Assembly (NCBI RefSeq): GCF_035046485.1
Contig: NC_085136.1
Span: 75,595,734-75,659,733 of the forward strand
DNA length: 64,000 bases
Direction of reading: 5' to 3'
Source: Aedes albopictus
Lineage: Eukaryota > Arthropoda > Insecta > Diptera > Culicidae
Shown: in pieces, positions 44,401 through 55,828 of the stretch
Layout of the letters: the number at the start of each line of letters is the position of its first letter
Position numbering within the stretch: the first letter of the stretch is position 1
Notes under the pieces: model-generated
Database searches by the model: none
What the model was told of the DNA's origin: nothing
What the model saw: only the letters and a program-made list of their open reading frames with translations
Translations under genes and position numbers: made by a program

Positions 44401-47400
44401 GACTGCCCGCATCTTGGGTCTCCATTTGTACACTGAGAAAACTGGTCTTGAGAAATTCATAGGTTTGTCGTATGAAATTTCAACACAAGAAAAAGTTTTG
44501 ATTTCCATAAGAATTCTTATGAGTTCATTTCATAAAACATCTTTTGACATATTTTTGCGCAGTATAAACAAATATGTCAGAACCTGGAATCGAACCATGG
44601 ACGTCGAGATCGGAAAACGCGTGCTTTTCTCATGCACCCATCGACGCTCCGGAAGTTGAGGTGGTTGGAGCCCAATACGAAATTTGGTTTTGCGGGAATA
44701 ACGTTTCACAAGATATCCTATGATTTTCATAAGAGCCTTCTTATGACCGCTCTTGAATTTCATAAGAAATGTTTACCTCAGTGTATTGTTGCCGCCATTT
44801 TGACGTTTGATTATAGCACAAGGGCGGGTCTCACAAAGAATTTCAAATATGTCAGAGGGTTTGAAAGAGGTTTCGGGTGGTTTTAGGGGGTTGTTGAGGA
44901 TTTTCAGAGACATTCAAGGGAGTCCAGGGAAGTTTCATGGCTTTTCAAAGTGTTTCAAGGGCGTGCAGTTCAGGGTATCTTAGGGAGTTCCAGGTTCCAG
45001 GTTCGATTCGGTAAATCTCATGGAGTGTCAGAAGGATCTTTAGATGCGTTTCATGGCGTTTAAAGGGGTTTTAGAAGCGAGTCATGAGGGATTTATGATG
45101 TTATCAGGGGATTCCAGGGGTCTCTGAAGGATTCTGGTGCGTTTCAAGGGGGTTTTAGTGAGGCATTTAAGGGCGACCCATTATTAGAGAGTATTTGGGG
45201 GTTTCCAGGGATGTTTCATGGAACTTTAAGGGTTTTCATAAACGTTTTAGGGCGTTTCATAGGATCTCATGGATATTAAAGATGGTTTAGGGGGAGTTAA
45301 GGACGTTCCAGAGGGTTTCCAGGGCGTTTTAGGAAATTTTATGGCCGTTATTGGGGTTCACGGACGTTTCAGAGAGTCTCAGGGAGATACAGGGTGATTT
45401 CAGCAGTGCCCTTGGGATTCCCTGAATCTCAATTAAACGCCCCTTGTGTTCTTTGAAACGCGCCGGAAAGGGCTTTAAACCACCTAAAACAAATCTAAAA
45501 ACGCTCTAAAACCTAGTCTGAGACCCTTCTAGCATCAACTGGAAGCCCCTGAAATTTTCTGAAGCTCTCCCGAAATACCTCTGAATCGCACATAAAACTC
45601 CCTGAAAACACCTAAAGCCGTCCAATTCCATTTCAGGCCCAAATATTCCTTACACCAGCTACAACCCTCTTGTTAAGCTCCCCTCTGAAACTCCTGGAAA
45701 CCTCCTTGGCTCCATTTCAAACTCTCAGGGCAATACTTGTTCATGCACCAGAGAACACCAGCTTTGCAAGGTTGTTGTCCGGCATTCCCACATGGCCTAC
45801 CCATCGTATCCTTCCAGCTTTTGAGACCTTCCGGATGCTCGTGGTTCATTCTTCGCCGCCACCCACCGCTCGCCTGCATACCACAAAAGATGGTCCCAAG
45901 CACTCAACGCTCCATCACTTCGATTGCTTGCATGACCTCCTCCAGCATAGTCTAGGTCTCGTGCCCATAGAGTAGAGAACTACCGGTTTTATCAGCGTTT
46001 TGTACATGGTACAGTCATAGCACAATCATGGGTCACCCACAATTATGGGTCAATTCCATTTGAATTGCATGGTGAACTGTCTGACTAATAATTGTGACAG
46101 AGTGACCCATAATTGTGCAATGACTGTACATTTGGTGCGAGGGTGAATCATTTTCGACCGCAGGTTCTCATGGAGCAACATAGTAAGCTTCCACTGATGA
46201 TGCGTCTTCGTATTTCGCGGCTAACGTTGTTGTCAGCAGCCCTTCAGTAAGGATCCGAGGTAGACGAATTCCTCCACCACCACATTACTACCCAGACGGA
46301 TCCGGTCGTATTCGGTTCCGCCTACCAGCATGTACTTTGTTTTTTAGGCATTCACCACCAGTCCTACCTTTGCTGCTTCGCATTTCAGGTGGGTGTACAG
46401 CTCTGCCACCGTTCCAAATGTTCTTGCAATAATGTCCATGTCGTCCGCAAAGCACACAAATTGACCGGGTTTTGTGAAAATCGTTCCCCGGCTGATGAGC
46501 CCTGCTCGTCGCATCACACTTTTCAGAGCGATGTTGAAGAGTAGGCATGAGAGTCCATCACCTTGTCGCAGTCCCCGGCGAGATTCGAATGAACCGGATA
46601 GTTCACTCGAAACCCTTACGCAGTTTTGCACACCGTCCATCGTTGCTTTAATCAGTCTAGGCAGCTTCCCAGAAAAGCCGTTTTCGTCCATAATTCTCCG
46701 CAGCTCTGCGCGGTCGATACTCTCGTATGCCGCTTTGAAGTCGAGAAACAGGTGATGCGTTGGGACCTGGTATTCACGACATTTCTGGAGGATTTGCCGT
46801 ACGATAAAGATCTGGTCCGTTGTCGATCGACCGTCGATGAAGCTGGCTTGATAACTTCCCACGAACTCATTCGTTTTAGGTGACAGATGACGGAAGATGA
46901 TCTGGGATAGAACTTTGTAGGTAGCATTCAAAATAGTCATCGCTATGAATTCTCACATTCGAAATGGTCGCCTTTCTTGTGAATGGGGCAGATTACCCCT
47001 TCCTTCCACTCCTCCGGTAGCTGTTCGGTTTCCCAGATCCTGACTATCAGCCGATGCAGACAGGTGGCCAACTTTTCTGGGCCCATCTTGATGAGTTCAG
47101 CTGCGATACCATCCTTACCAGCTGCTTTGTTAGTTTTGAGTTGGTGAATGGCATTCTTAACTTCCCTCAGCGTGGGAGTTGGTTCATTTCCGTCCTCCGC
47201 TGCACTGGCGTCGTCGTTTCCACCGTTGCCGTGGGCTCCCGTGCCTACGTTCAGGTGCTGATCGAAGTGCTGCTTCCACCTTTCGATCTCCTCACGTCCG
47301 TCCGTCAAGAGGCCTCCGTCTTTATCCCTGCATATTTTGGCTCGCGGCACGAAGCCATTGCGGGATGCGTTGAGTTTCTGATAGAACTTCCGTGTTTCTT

Positions 47401-50400
47401 GGAAACGGCATTTCCTCACACTCCACTTCTTCCAGGCGGCGCTTTTTCTCCCGAAAGAGGCGGGTCTGCTGTTTCCGCTTCTGGTTGTAACGTTCCACGT
47501 TCTGTCCCTTGCTGCAGCATTACCGCCCTCACTTCGTTCTTCTCCTCCAAAACCGTTGTGCACTCTTCGTCGAACCATTCGTTCCGTCGATTCCGTTCCA
47601 CGCTCCCGATGGTGCTCTCGGCTGCGTCGTTGATGGCTACTTTCAATGTACTCCAGCAGTTCTCTAGAGGGCTCTCATCGAGCTCGCCCTCGCCTGGCAA
47701 CGCGGCCTCGAGATTCTGCGCGTATGCTGAGGCGACATCCAGTTGCTTCAGTCGCTCTAAGTTGTACTGTGGCGGTCGCCGGTACCGTACATTGTTGATG
47801 ATGGAGAGTTTTGGGCGCAGTTGACCATCACCAGATAGTGGTCGGAGTCGATGTTGGCGCCACGATAAGTCCTGACGTCGATAATGTCGGAGAAGTGCCG
47901 TCCGTCAATCAGAACGTGGTCGATTTGAGATTCCGTCTGCTGTGGTGATCTCCAGGTGTAACGATACGGGAGGCTGTGCTGGAAGAAGATGCTACGAATG
48001 GCCATGTTCTTGGAGGCGGCGAAATCGATAAGGCATAGCCCATTTTCGTTCGTCAGCTGGTGGGCGCTGAACTTTCCAATCGTCGGTCTGAATTCCTCCT
48101 CCTGGCCTACCTGAGCGTTCAATTCACCTATGATGATCTTGACGCGCCTCTGCATATCACGATGAAAGCTGTTCCCAGCTCGCGTGTGCTGCCGCAGCTC
48201 TGGTAGATGGTACGATTACCTCTTAACGTTCGCACCATGGATCCTGTCCAACACACCTCCTGCAGCGCTACGATGCCGAACCCGCGGTCCTTCAGTAGAT
48301 CGGCGAGTATGCGGGTGCTCCCAATGAAGTTGAGAGATCGGCAGTTCCACGTACCGAGTTTCCAATCGCAAGTCCTTTTTGTTCGCTGGGGTCGTTGCCG
48401 TTGGTCTCGGTTCGTATTATTCTGGAGGACCACAGTGCACAGTTGAGCTTAGAGTCCTTCCCTGGCACTCGGACGTAGATCAGCCGCCCTTAACATGGGG
48501 ATCAGACGCTGTTGTAAGCCGCTCCTCCTGGAGAACAGACGCTCAGGTTTACCGAAGCAAACCCGTCCTTCCCTGTCAGCCTACGACCAAAGTTCCCACC
48601 GGGGTTGGTTACCCGATCTTCTCTAAGGTTGCTCATAGTTTTCGGCCGGTACCGCGTGGAGGTAGGGATAGGAGTTGCTGGGCAGAGGCTAGTGGATCAC
48701 AATGGGATCTGAATTGCGCAGTTCTTACCGTGCCATTAACTTTCTTGAAATCCCTTAAAACCATCATAGAAGTCCCTGAAACCTTCTAAAATCCCCTTGG
48801 AAGGCCGTTGAAACCCCTTTAAATCCTCCTGAAGCGCTTTTGAATTACTCTGAAAATTGAATGGAAATTAACCGTTTGACACTGGATGAATTTACGGCAA
48901 AGATAATGTTCATTTTGAGCTATTCATCTTTCTACATGAATAAGAGTTTGCATTTTCTTTGTAGCCATATATCTCACGAACACAAAAACCTTTTGTCATA
49001 AATTTTCAAACACGGTTACATTTTCCAGTACTGTGAGGCGTATTTAAGCTCGTATTTAAGTTTTAAGGAATTTCTTGGGTTTAAGAAAGAACTCGTTTCA
49101 AAACTCTCGAAATCTCCTTCCATGAAACCACAATCAATTCTCTTGAAATTATCCTGGGACCTCTAAAAGCCCCCTGCAACTTCCAGAATTTCCCCGAAAA
49201 CCCAATGATATCACCCGTTTTTATACCATGTCAGGTACCTTTCGCGTTGCAACCACTGGTTTATCTATCGTTCTAAATGATGTGATAAAATCCATCTAAA
49301 CCTTCTGAAACCCCCATGATACACAGAACTCAAAACTTCTCTGAAACCCCTGTAAAATCCCCCTGGAAGCCCCTGAAACCCTCCGAAACCCTACTATGGC
49401 ACTCCACAAAACCCCACTAGTTTTTGTCTCGAAAATCTCTGGACAACCCCCTTAAAACCTCTTGAAGCTCTCTTGAAACCCTCTAGAAACTCGGTGGAAC
49501 TACCTGGAACACCCACGTTTCCCTTGAACTGTCGGTTTCAAAGGTTTTCAGGGAATTACAAGGAAGGCTCAGAAGAGTTCCAGAAAAATGTCAGCTTGTG
49601 TTCAAAAGGATTTCAAAGGAATTCCGAGAGTTTTCACGAGAATTCAAGAGCGTTCTAGAAGATATCTATACTCTTTCTGGTGATTTCTAGGAGTTGAGGG
49701 GTGGGGGATTGCTCGAGGGATTTTGGGAGGATGGAGGCCTGGCTCTGTTTCTGTGTATTTCAGAAGGATGTTTCAGGGCTATTTCAGGCGAGTTTAGAGG
49801 GATTATGGGGCAATTTAATGAGTAACCCCTGTTGCAATTCCAAGACGACTGCCATTAAGGGCCTTTAACCCCCTTAGAACTCCCTCGGAACCACATGAAA
49901 TCCCATTGAAACCCCCTGTAACTCATTAAAACCCTCATGGAACCACCAAGAAACCCCTTTGCAATATCTCTGATCCAATTCCTTCCCGAATAACTTATGA
50001 TATATCTCCACCTAGTCCTATTTCCCTTCTCTGAATCCTTCTTGGACTTCCCATGAAAATCCACTTGTATCCATTGTGCTGCCATTGCTACCCTTTCCAC
50101 CTAAACTCCCCCTGCTTTTACTTCTCTTTTATGCCTTGAGACCCCTCTGCCTCGTGCACCTTAAACTCCCAGAGATCTATAAACTTCCCTTTTGTCCCCA
50201 CCCCTCCTTAATCTCTCCTGGGACCCTCCTTCTTCTTCTTCTTCTTCTTCTTCTTGGCGTAACGTCCTCACTAGGACAAAGCCAGCTTCTCAGCATAGTG
50301 TTCTTTGAGCACTTCCACAGTTATTAACTGAGAGCTTCCTCTGCCAATGACCATTTTGCATGTGTATATCGTGTGGCCGGCACGAAGATACTCTATGCCC

Positions 50401-51329
50401 AAGGAAGTCAAGGAAACGATGGGGCCCTCCACTGTTCTCATAATCTCTCATGCATCCCCAGCCAAATTCATAACAAGTGGTTCCATACCTTTCCCCACGT
50501 GATAAAAGCATATTGTGAATGTGTCTTACCGGTACTCCAACCAAATGACGCCTTCCTGCTCCAGCATCTCTCCAGCTCGCCTCAAATCGAACCCACTCAC
50601 CAGGGCCCGACTGATCCCGGCCGCCGCCGTTCCGTTCCTCCTCTCGTCGTCCTCATCCATCTCTTCCCCACCTCTCAGCTCACTGGCAGCCACATCCTCC
50701 TGTTCCTTCATCGATACCCCCCGGGTATCGATCAAGCACACACAGCTCGATGAGTTCACGTTGAACCGGTATTCCGGTGCGCATCGCAGATGCTCCGAAC
50801 TCAGATTAGTCGTGTGAATCATCGCGTAGATGAACGCCAACATGGTAAAGAAGATCGTCAACAGCAGGATGACCATCGCGTTCACCCGAATAAAGTTGAA
50901 AAAGTTCTCCCGCAACCGATTCGACGGCCGCCGCTTGAAATCGAACAGTATCAGGAACAAGGAACCGCACAAGGTTAGCTGAAATAGCAAGGGGTCATTA
51001 CAGAACTCCATCTCGTCAAGTCCACCGAATATACTCACAATCATCCCCGCCCAGTAGGGATTGTCCTTGGTTTGGGTGTTCGGTGACCACACGATGATGG
51101 TCATCCCCACCAGGGTAAGTATCGTGCCGACGACGATCTCCAGCACCATCAGCAGCCGGCTAAGGCGGATGTGCTTGAGGTTGAGCGAGTTACCTTTCGG
51201 GTAACGCTGCGGGACGGCTTTGTTCACGACCAGCATCCGGCTGTGCCGCAAACTGCTGCGGGTGGGTTTGTGCCGCCCTATCAGGGTGCTGGCGTTTTTG
51301 GAGAAGTTCTGCGGCACGGTGGTGGTCAT
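41486..51329 (-). CDS. four-pass membrane protein, sarcospan/CD20-like architecture
   Basis: Coding pieces on the minus strand: 51329-51039, 50978-50530 and 41837-41486, in all 363 residues. Membrane segments are predicted at about 59-81, 93-111, 129-151 and 258-280. The N-terminus is basic (58 residues). A long loop of about 105 residues between TM3 and TM4 has C163, C176 and C178 and a possible N-glycosylation site (N172). The C-terminal tail of about 80 residues is Thr/Ser/Glu-rich. The plan resembles tetraspan proteins of the sarcospan/MS4A type rather than true tetraspanins (no CCG motif), but the family is not certain and function is unknown. Intron 1 is only 60 bp and in frame. Intron 2 is 8.7 kb. 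Start ATG at 51329: upstream is a long T-tract (on this strand) and AAG, so a further 5' exon is possible. Convergent with the RhoGAP gene, 226 bp between stops. Confidence 0.82.
41838..42967. repeat. tetraspan intron: TTTCAG-type repeats with strand switch near 41960
   Basis: GGTTTCAG orientation at 41900-41950, then CCTGAAACCCC orientation to about 42330. Pyrimidine-rich sequence without features follows to 42620, and the GGTTTCAG orientation returns at 42690-42960. Confidence 0.6.
42968..43240 (-). repeat. tRNA-derived SINE, second subfamily
   Basis: Minus strand: the head GTTAGCCTAGTGGTTAAGGC is box A-like and GGGTTCGATTTCC box B-like. The body has ATTGTACCA and CTAAGTTGAAGCGAGGCAGG, and the tail is GAAGAAGAAAAAGAAG. 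Same body plan as 34108-34390 but with a different tRNA head. Confidence 0.8.
43241..44330. repeat. tetraspan intron: TTTCAG-type repeats with strand switch near 43650
   Basis: Mainly TTCAGGGG/GGGTTCC words at 43330-43640, then CCTGAAAC/GAAACTC words to about 44290. Another instance of + then - orientation with a sharp boundary. Confidence 0.6.
44431..44783. mobile_element. TIR element with tRNA-like core, second copy
   Basis: 353 bp flanked by TA (44429-44430, 44784-44785). Ends CACTGAGAAAACT and the inverse of CACTGAGGTAAAC. CATAAG words surround a tRNA-like module on the minus strand (44576-44645) with box B-like GGTTCGATTCC. The module is reversed relative to the copy at 8138-8533. Confidence 0.8.
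44860..45740. repeat. TTTCAG-type repeat block with strand switch near 45405
   Basis: Dense GGGTTTCA/GGGCGTTT words from 44860 to 45400, then CCCTGAA/GAAACGC/CCTAAAAC words to 45720. The clearest of the flip blocks in this intron. Confidence 0.65.
45745..48720 (-). pseudogene. RTE-clade LINE, long but frameshifted copy
   Basis: Minus-strand order: 5' UTR (about 48720-48434), endonuclease (48433-47757; shared TGSMVRTLRGN, IDHVLIDGRHF and DSDHYLVMV, the last containing SDH), linker (47700-47230), RT (47150-46344) with NKAAGKDGIAAEL, PEEWKEGVICPIHKKGD, DFKAAYES, RRGLRQGDGLSCLL and catalytic FADDM near 46440, and a partial C-terminal tail (45903-45745). At least four frame breaks split the ORF and a MITE interrupts the 3' part. 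RTE clade is inferred from the RT words (JAM-like in Aedes). It sits inside the tetraspan intron in the same transcriptional direction. Confidence 0.85.
46012..46126. mobile_element. 115-bp MITE inside the LINE, TA duplication
   Basis: Ends CAGTCATAGCACAATCATGG and the inverse of CAGTCATTGCACAATTATGG, flanked by TA. Removing it restores the LINE sequence ATGG-TA-CATTTGG. TA target and CAGT end fit Tc1/mariner-derived MITEs. Confidence 0.88.
48730..50225. repeat. tetraspan intron: TTTCAG-type repeats, several switches
   Basis: CCTGAAAC/TGAAACCC orientation at 48740-48860 and 49100-49500, GGTTTCAG/TTTCAAAGG at 49530-49830, and GAAACCCC again at 49880-49965. 48870-49060 is ordinary AT-rich DNA. 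Confidence 0.55.
50229..50415 (-). repeat. tRNA-derived SINE, head missing
   Basis: CTTCTTCTTCTTGGCGTAAC through CCCAAGGAAGTCAAGGAAAC matches 34115-34290. It stops before the tRNA head, 114 bp inside the intron from the exon edge at 50530. It is 5'-truncated. Confidence 0.8.
50979..51038 (-). other. 60-bp in-frame intron of tetraspan gene
   Basis: On the minus strand it starts GTGAGTATATTCG and ends TTGCTATTTCAG. The 20 codons it spans contain no stop, so retention would insert 20 acidic-leaning residues (GGLDEMEFCND) into the second membrane segment. Splicing restores a continuous hydrophobic segment, which favours it being a real intron. Confidence 0.75.
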
Positions 51330-51359
51330 GTAGACGGCCTTCAAAAAAAAAAAAAAAAA

Positions 51360-51490
51360 ATATGTTAAAGAAAGTATATTAAGTAAAAAGAAAATCGGGT
51401 TAAGTACTGTTCTTTTGGATTCCACTAAGAATTTGCATCCTTTGACAAATGCGTATTTCGACCTCAACTGTAAGTTCGTCTTCAGTGTCT
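51360..51490. repeat. repeat related to 28567-28625
   Basis: GTAAAAAGAAAATCGGGTTAAGTAC and ATTCCACTAAGAAT are shared with the insertion in the copia 5' LTR. It continues with TTTGACAAATGCGTATTTCG. Family not recognised. Confidence 0.5.
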
Positions 51491-53238
51491 TGTACTGAAA
51501 ACACTGGAAGTATATTGAAATATTTTTTTCAATGAGTAATTGGATGTGCATGAAATGCGAAAGATTTCTTGTTTTTCACTTAGTTTCGTCGTGTTGATTC
51601 TTGAAGACATTTTTTGAAGAATTGAGGAATTTAAGAAATAAATTGAAAAATAAAGTAAACCCAAACATGTTCTTGGTAATATTTGTTGAACAATCTGTGC
51701 CAGAGTACAGAAGCGTTCCATTGGTTTTCAAGGGGGTTTCAAGGGTTTTAAGAGCTTTTCCGGGAATTTTAGGGAAAACACATCTTTAAACTTCCATTAT
51801 GCAGTTCATTATCAAACTTAATTTTTGTTTCTTCCGGAAGAAATCTTTTAACGAGCTTCTTTTAAAATTCGCCTTGGAATTCCTTCATGGATTCTCTTAG
51901 AAGTACTTGAAAACCTTCCAGAAATCTCAAAAATTTATTATGAAATCTTCTTGGATTCCTCTTAAACAACTTTTAGGTTTCCGCTTGGTTATCTCTTGGA
52001 AGGCGAAGAAGTTGTCAAAGAAAGGGTTCCAGATCCTTGGGATTTACCTTCTGGAAGACGTCCCGTTTTAAATTTCATCTGGAACTTCTACGGGGATTCG
52101 CTCAGAAGTTACAGCAGAAATCGGAACTAATTAAGACATCCATTCTGAGTTTTTACCAAAACATCGCTTTTCATATTCACCCAGTTGATTCTTATAAAAT
52201 TTCTCCAGAAGTTTCTCCGGGATTTCTTCAGGATTTTTCCAAAATTACTTTCTGATATCCCTCCAGAGATTTTTTCTGATGTTCCCACATGAACTTTTTC
52301 TTGGGATGGCCAATTAATTCTTCCTTGGATTCTTCCAAAATAAGTTTTTTCTTGAATTCATCAGGAGTTTCTTCTGTTTTTTTTTAAGAATGCTTTCTGG
52401 CATTCGCATTCCTCCAGAAAATACTTCTGGGATTCGTCCAAGCCTTGCTCCAGAAATTCCTTCTGAGATTTCTACAGGAGTTTCTTCTGAACTATGTCCT
52501 CTAGGACATAGTTTTCCAAATTTTGTTTCGCGACCCCCCAACTGCTAGAAGGCACGCTCCGATTATTTTACGGAAAGCGGAGTGACGACAGAAGATCGCG
52601 AGAATCAAGTTTGGGAAACAATGCTCTATAGGAGTTTAATGCTGAAAATCAGCAATCCTTCTGAAAGATCTTGCAGGAGTTCTTTCTAGGTATTCTCCAA
52701 GACTTCTTGTTGGGATTCCTCTGGCAGTTCCTTAGAGGAATCTTGAAGAGATCTTTTGAAGGACAGGTTAATCTCCAGAAGAAATTCCTGGATAAATCCC
52801 TGGAGAAAACATTTCTGGAGCTATCAACAGTTGGGGTTTGAAGAAGAATCCCGAGAATCTACAGAAAGAATTTCTGGAGGAATGCCCAGACACATTTTTT
52901 TTAAATCTTTTTATGTATATGGTTAAGAACCCGGATATTCGATAATTTCTGCAAACAACTTCGGAAGAACTACAGAAATATATCCTGAAAATATTCTAGG
53001 AGTTTTCGGTGAAATTCATAGAGAAACTCCAAAAAGAATGCATTTATGAATTTCTGACACCATTTTGGAAGTATCAAGTCCCAGAATGATTTATAAAAAA
53101 ACATTTTGGAAGAATCTAAGAAACAACTTCTGAAGAATTCCTGAGAAAAGTGCTTGAAAGAATTTCACAAAGAATTATTTGACGGATTTCTGGTAGAAAA
53201 ACTAGAAGAAATTGTTGAGGCATTTCTGCAACAATCCA
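51491..53238. repeat. decayed AATTCC/TTCTGGA minisatellite-like sequence
   Basis: From 51830 to about 52700 words read TTCTTCTGGGATT/TTCCTCCAGAAA; from about 52740 to 53230 they read GAAGAATTCCTGAGAA/TTTCTGGAGGAAT. It looks like a much decayed relative of the repeat in the 8-kb foldback element, again with a strand switch. No gene. Confidence 0.5.
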
Positions 53239-53239
53239 T

Positions 53240-53690
53240 TTTTTTTTTTTAACACGTTTATTTGGTATCACACACTTAGCTACATACAATGATTACATGG
53301 AACAATTTAAAATAAAATCTAACGCTGCTGTCGTTAGTTGATCGTTGGCTTCTAAAATAAAATTTACATAAACTATAAATGTTTTTAGAGCCTGGTACCT
53401 ATTCCTCCTATTCATATTTTTTAATTCAGGAATACGTAATTCAAAAAAGCCTAATCTTCTGCCCTGAATTGTTCCCAATCTAGATTGAAGATGTTCCCAC
53501 AACTCCCTCGTTTTTTGGCATGTTGTAAATTTATGCTCCAAATCTTCGTCAATATTAGGACAGTGTTGACACGAAGAACTGGCAAGTCGATTTTGTCGGT
53601 GCAATAGCGCAGCATTGGGGATTTTTCCATTCACTAGAAGATAGTAAACGGATTGTTCCTTTGAAGTTAATCCTGGCAACTTTATATTAA
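53240..53690 (-). pseudogene. 5'-truncated LINE 3' end (zinc-finger tail and poly-A)
   Basis: The minus-strand frame ending at 53293 contains VYYLLVNGKIPNAALLHR and a CQHC...H..C cluster followed by KTRELWEHLQSRL. This C-terminal zinc-binding tail is typical of I/Loa/R1-group LINEs (family knowledge). It is followed by AATAAA (complement near 53260) and a poly-A run (T-run 53238-53249). RT and endonuclease are missing. The N-terminal part of the open frame (53690-53985) is unrelated repeat sequence. Confidence 0.75.
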
Positions 53691-54069
53691 AAAAAATATA
53701 GAAAAATTTAAAAAAAAAAAATGAAGTGTAGTAATTCTTACATTGAAAATCCAAAAGTTTCTGAAAGCAACCTAGAAAAAGACCTTGAGAAGTTGCTAAA
53801 TAAATTGCTGGAACGATTTCTGCATCTATTTCTAACAGAAATCTGACTGAAGCATCCCGAATTTCACTAGTAGAATTTCTAGTGTAAATACCGTCCAAGT
53901 TTCTGAAAGAATTCATGATGAATTTCTGGATAAATTTCAAGAAGTGCTCATGGAAAAAGTACAAGTAGAATTTCTGATGTTCCAAAATAGTTTAAGAGTT
54001 CCAAAAATATTTCAAACAATTTTTGTCAGATTTTTCCTGCAAAATCGTTATATAAATCCTGTAGCCATT

Positions 54070-55165
54070 CAGCCATTCCAAAGAAAAACGATATAGTGCA
54101 TCTCTGACTGTCGTGAAACTTGGTAGGCTTGTAGTTCTTCGGAAATAATTAGACCCGTATTTTTTTATTTCATCATTAGGGTGTCCAATTTTCATATAGG
54201 GTGGTCCAAAAAATCAAGATTTTTCAAAACTAAAAATTTTCAAAAAATCGTAACTTTCGAACCATTTGACCGATTTTAAACTTCTTTTTTTTTTTTGTTT
54301 GAAAGCTATTGAATTGTAGTTTTCAGAAAAAATACGTTTAAGGGGCTAAAATGTAAAAAGTACTATAAAATATGCAAATAGATTAGTTTTTTCACGTTTT
54401 CATGGTCTCGGGACCAAAGACGTACCCTGGTTTTATATTTTTATCAGAAAATTCAGGATTTGGCGTAGCATATCAAAAAATCAGAAATGTATGTTGTTTA
54501 GTTTTTGAGATATGATTTTTTAAATGTAGAGAGTCATGTATTTTAGTACTAGCTACTCTAAAATTGCTTGAAATTGCAAATTCTCATAAAACTATGCATA
54601 GTATTGCTTTTTTAAGTGATTCCTGGTGGTTTTGGTATCCAAAGTATTATAAGGATTCAAAATATAATCAAATTTAAAAAGTGTCTTGTATGGGAAAATT
54701 TGACCTTTTATTTTCAAAAAATCATATCTCAAAAACTTAAAAACATACATCTCTGATTTTTTGATATGTTACGCCAAATTTCCTGAATTTTCAGATAAAA
54801 ATATTAAACTAGGGTACCTCTTTGGTCCCGAGACCATGAAAACGTAAAAAAAAACTAATATATTTACATATTTTATAGTACTCTTTACAATTTAGCCCCT
54901 GTAACGTATTTTTCCTGAAAACTACAATTTAATAGCTTTTTAAAAAAAAGAAGTTTGAAATCGGTCAACTGGTTCGAAAGTTATGATTTTTTTTAAATTT
55001 TTTTGTTTTGAAAATCCTTGATTTTTTGGACCACCCTATATGAAAATTGGTCACACTAATGACGAAATAAAAAAATACGGGTCTAATTATTTCCGAAGAA
55101 CTACAAACCCACCAAGTTTTATGACAATCGGAATTGCACTATATCGTTTTTCTATAGAATGGCTG
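54070..55165. mobile_element. 1.1-kb inverted-repeat element with about 450-bp arms
   Basis: Arms (54070-54530, about 54715-55165) are diverged inverted copies about an axis near 54617. Both start CAGCCATTC...GAAAAACGATATAGTGCA and share TGGACCACCCTATATGAAAA and GGTCTCGGGACCAAAG-type words. The mirrored MKIGH.NDEIKKYGSNYFRR frames are an effect of the palindrome. The target duplication is unclear. Confidence 0.8.
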
Positions 55166-55828
55166 CAAAGAGAACCTTTAATCGAATTTGAGATGTATAA
55201 CCTAAAAAAATCCTGGAAAAAAATTGGTAAAGATAAAAAAAAAATATTCCTGGAAGAATGCAAGAAGAATTTTTGGACGATCTTGAAATTAATTACTGGA
55301 TGAAAATCTGGGGAAAAATTTTCTAAAAATTCAAAAACAACATCTAGAATAAAAATCTTGTGATCTTGTGTAAATTTCTCGGAAAATCAAGAACTTCATG
55401 AGATATTCCTGTCCTAATTTCTACAATAATTACTTGGAAATTACAAGAAGGATAGGGTTCCTTCCTGTACAAATTCTTACATGGAATCCATCCGAGTAGA
55501 ATTCCAAGAAAAAATTTCTTGAAAAATGTTAAAATTTCAGTAAAAATTCAAACAAAATTTTAGAGATTTCCTCAAAACATTTCTCAAACAGTTCTAGGAA
55601 AAAATCAAGAAAACTCCTGTAGAAATTGCTGAACAAGTGTGAGGAATAAATTGGGTGTACATTATTGAAATAAATCTTGCCTGAAGATGCCTTAAAAATG
55701 CTTGAAGAATTTCCAGTACCATTTTGATCATGTTCCTGGGAAGGTTTCTGGAAGAGTCCCTAGAATATATAAAATTTCTGGATAGCTCTCGGAGAAAGCT
55801 CATGTAGAAATTTTGAGATTTCATATTA
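55166..55828. repeat. decayed GAATTTCTGG-type AT-rich repeat
   Basis: Loose words such as TGGAAGAATGC, AAATTTCTTGAAAA and TTTCTGGAAGAG. No supported ORF. Confidence 0.45.

Noticed and set aside
53992..55303. Pair of inverted MKIGH-type genes
   Set aside because: Mirror-image frames from the arms of one inverted-repeat element; no known domain.
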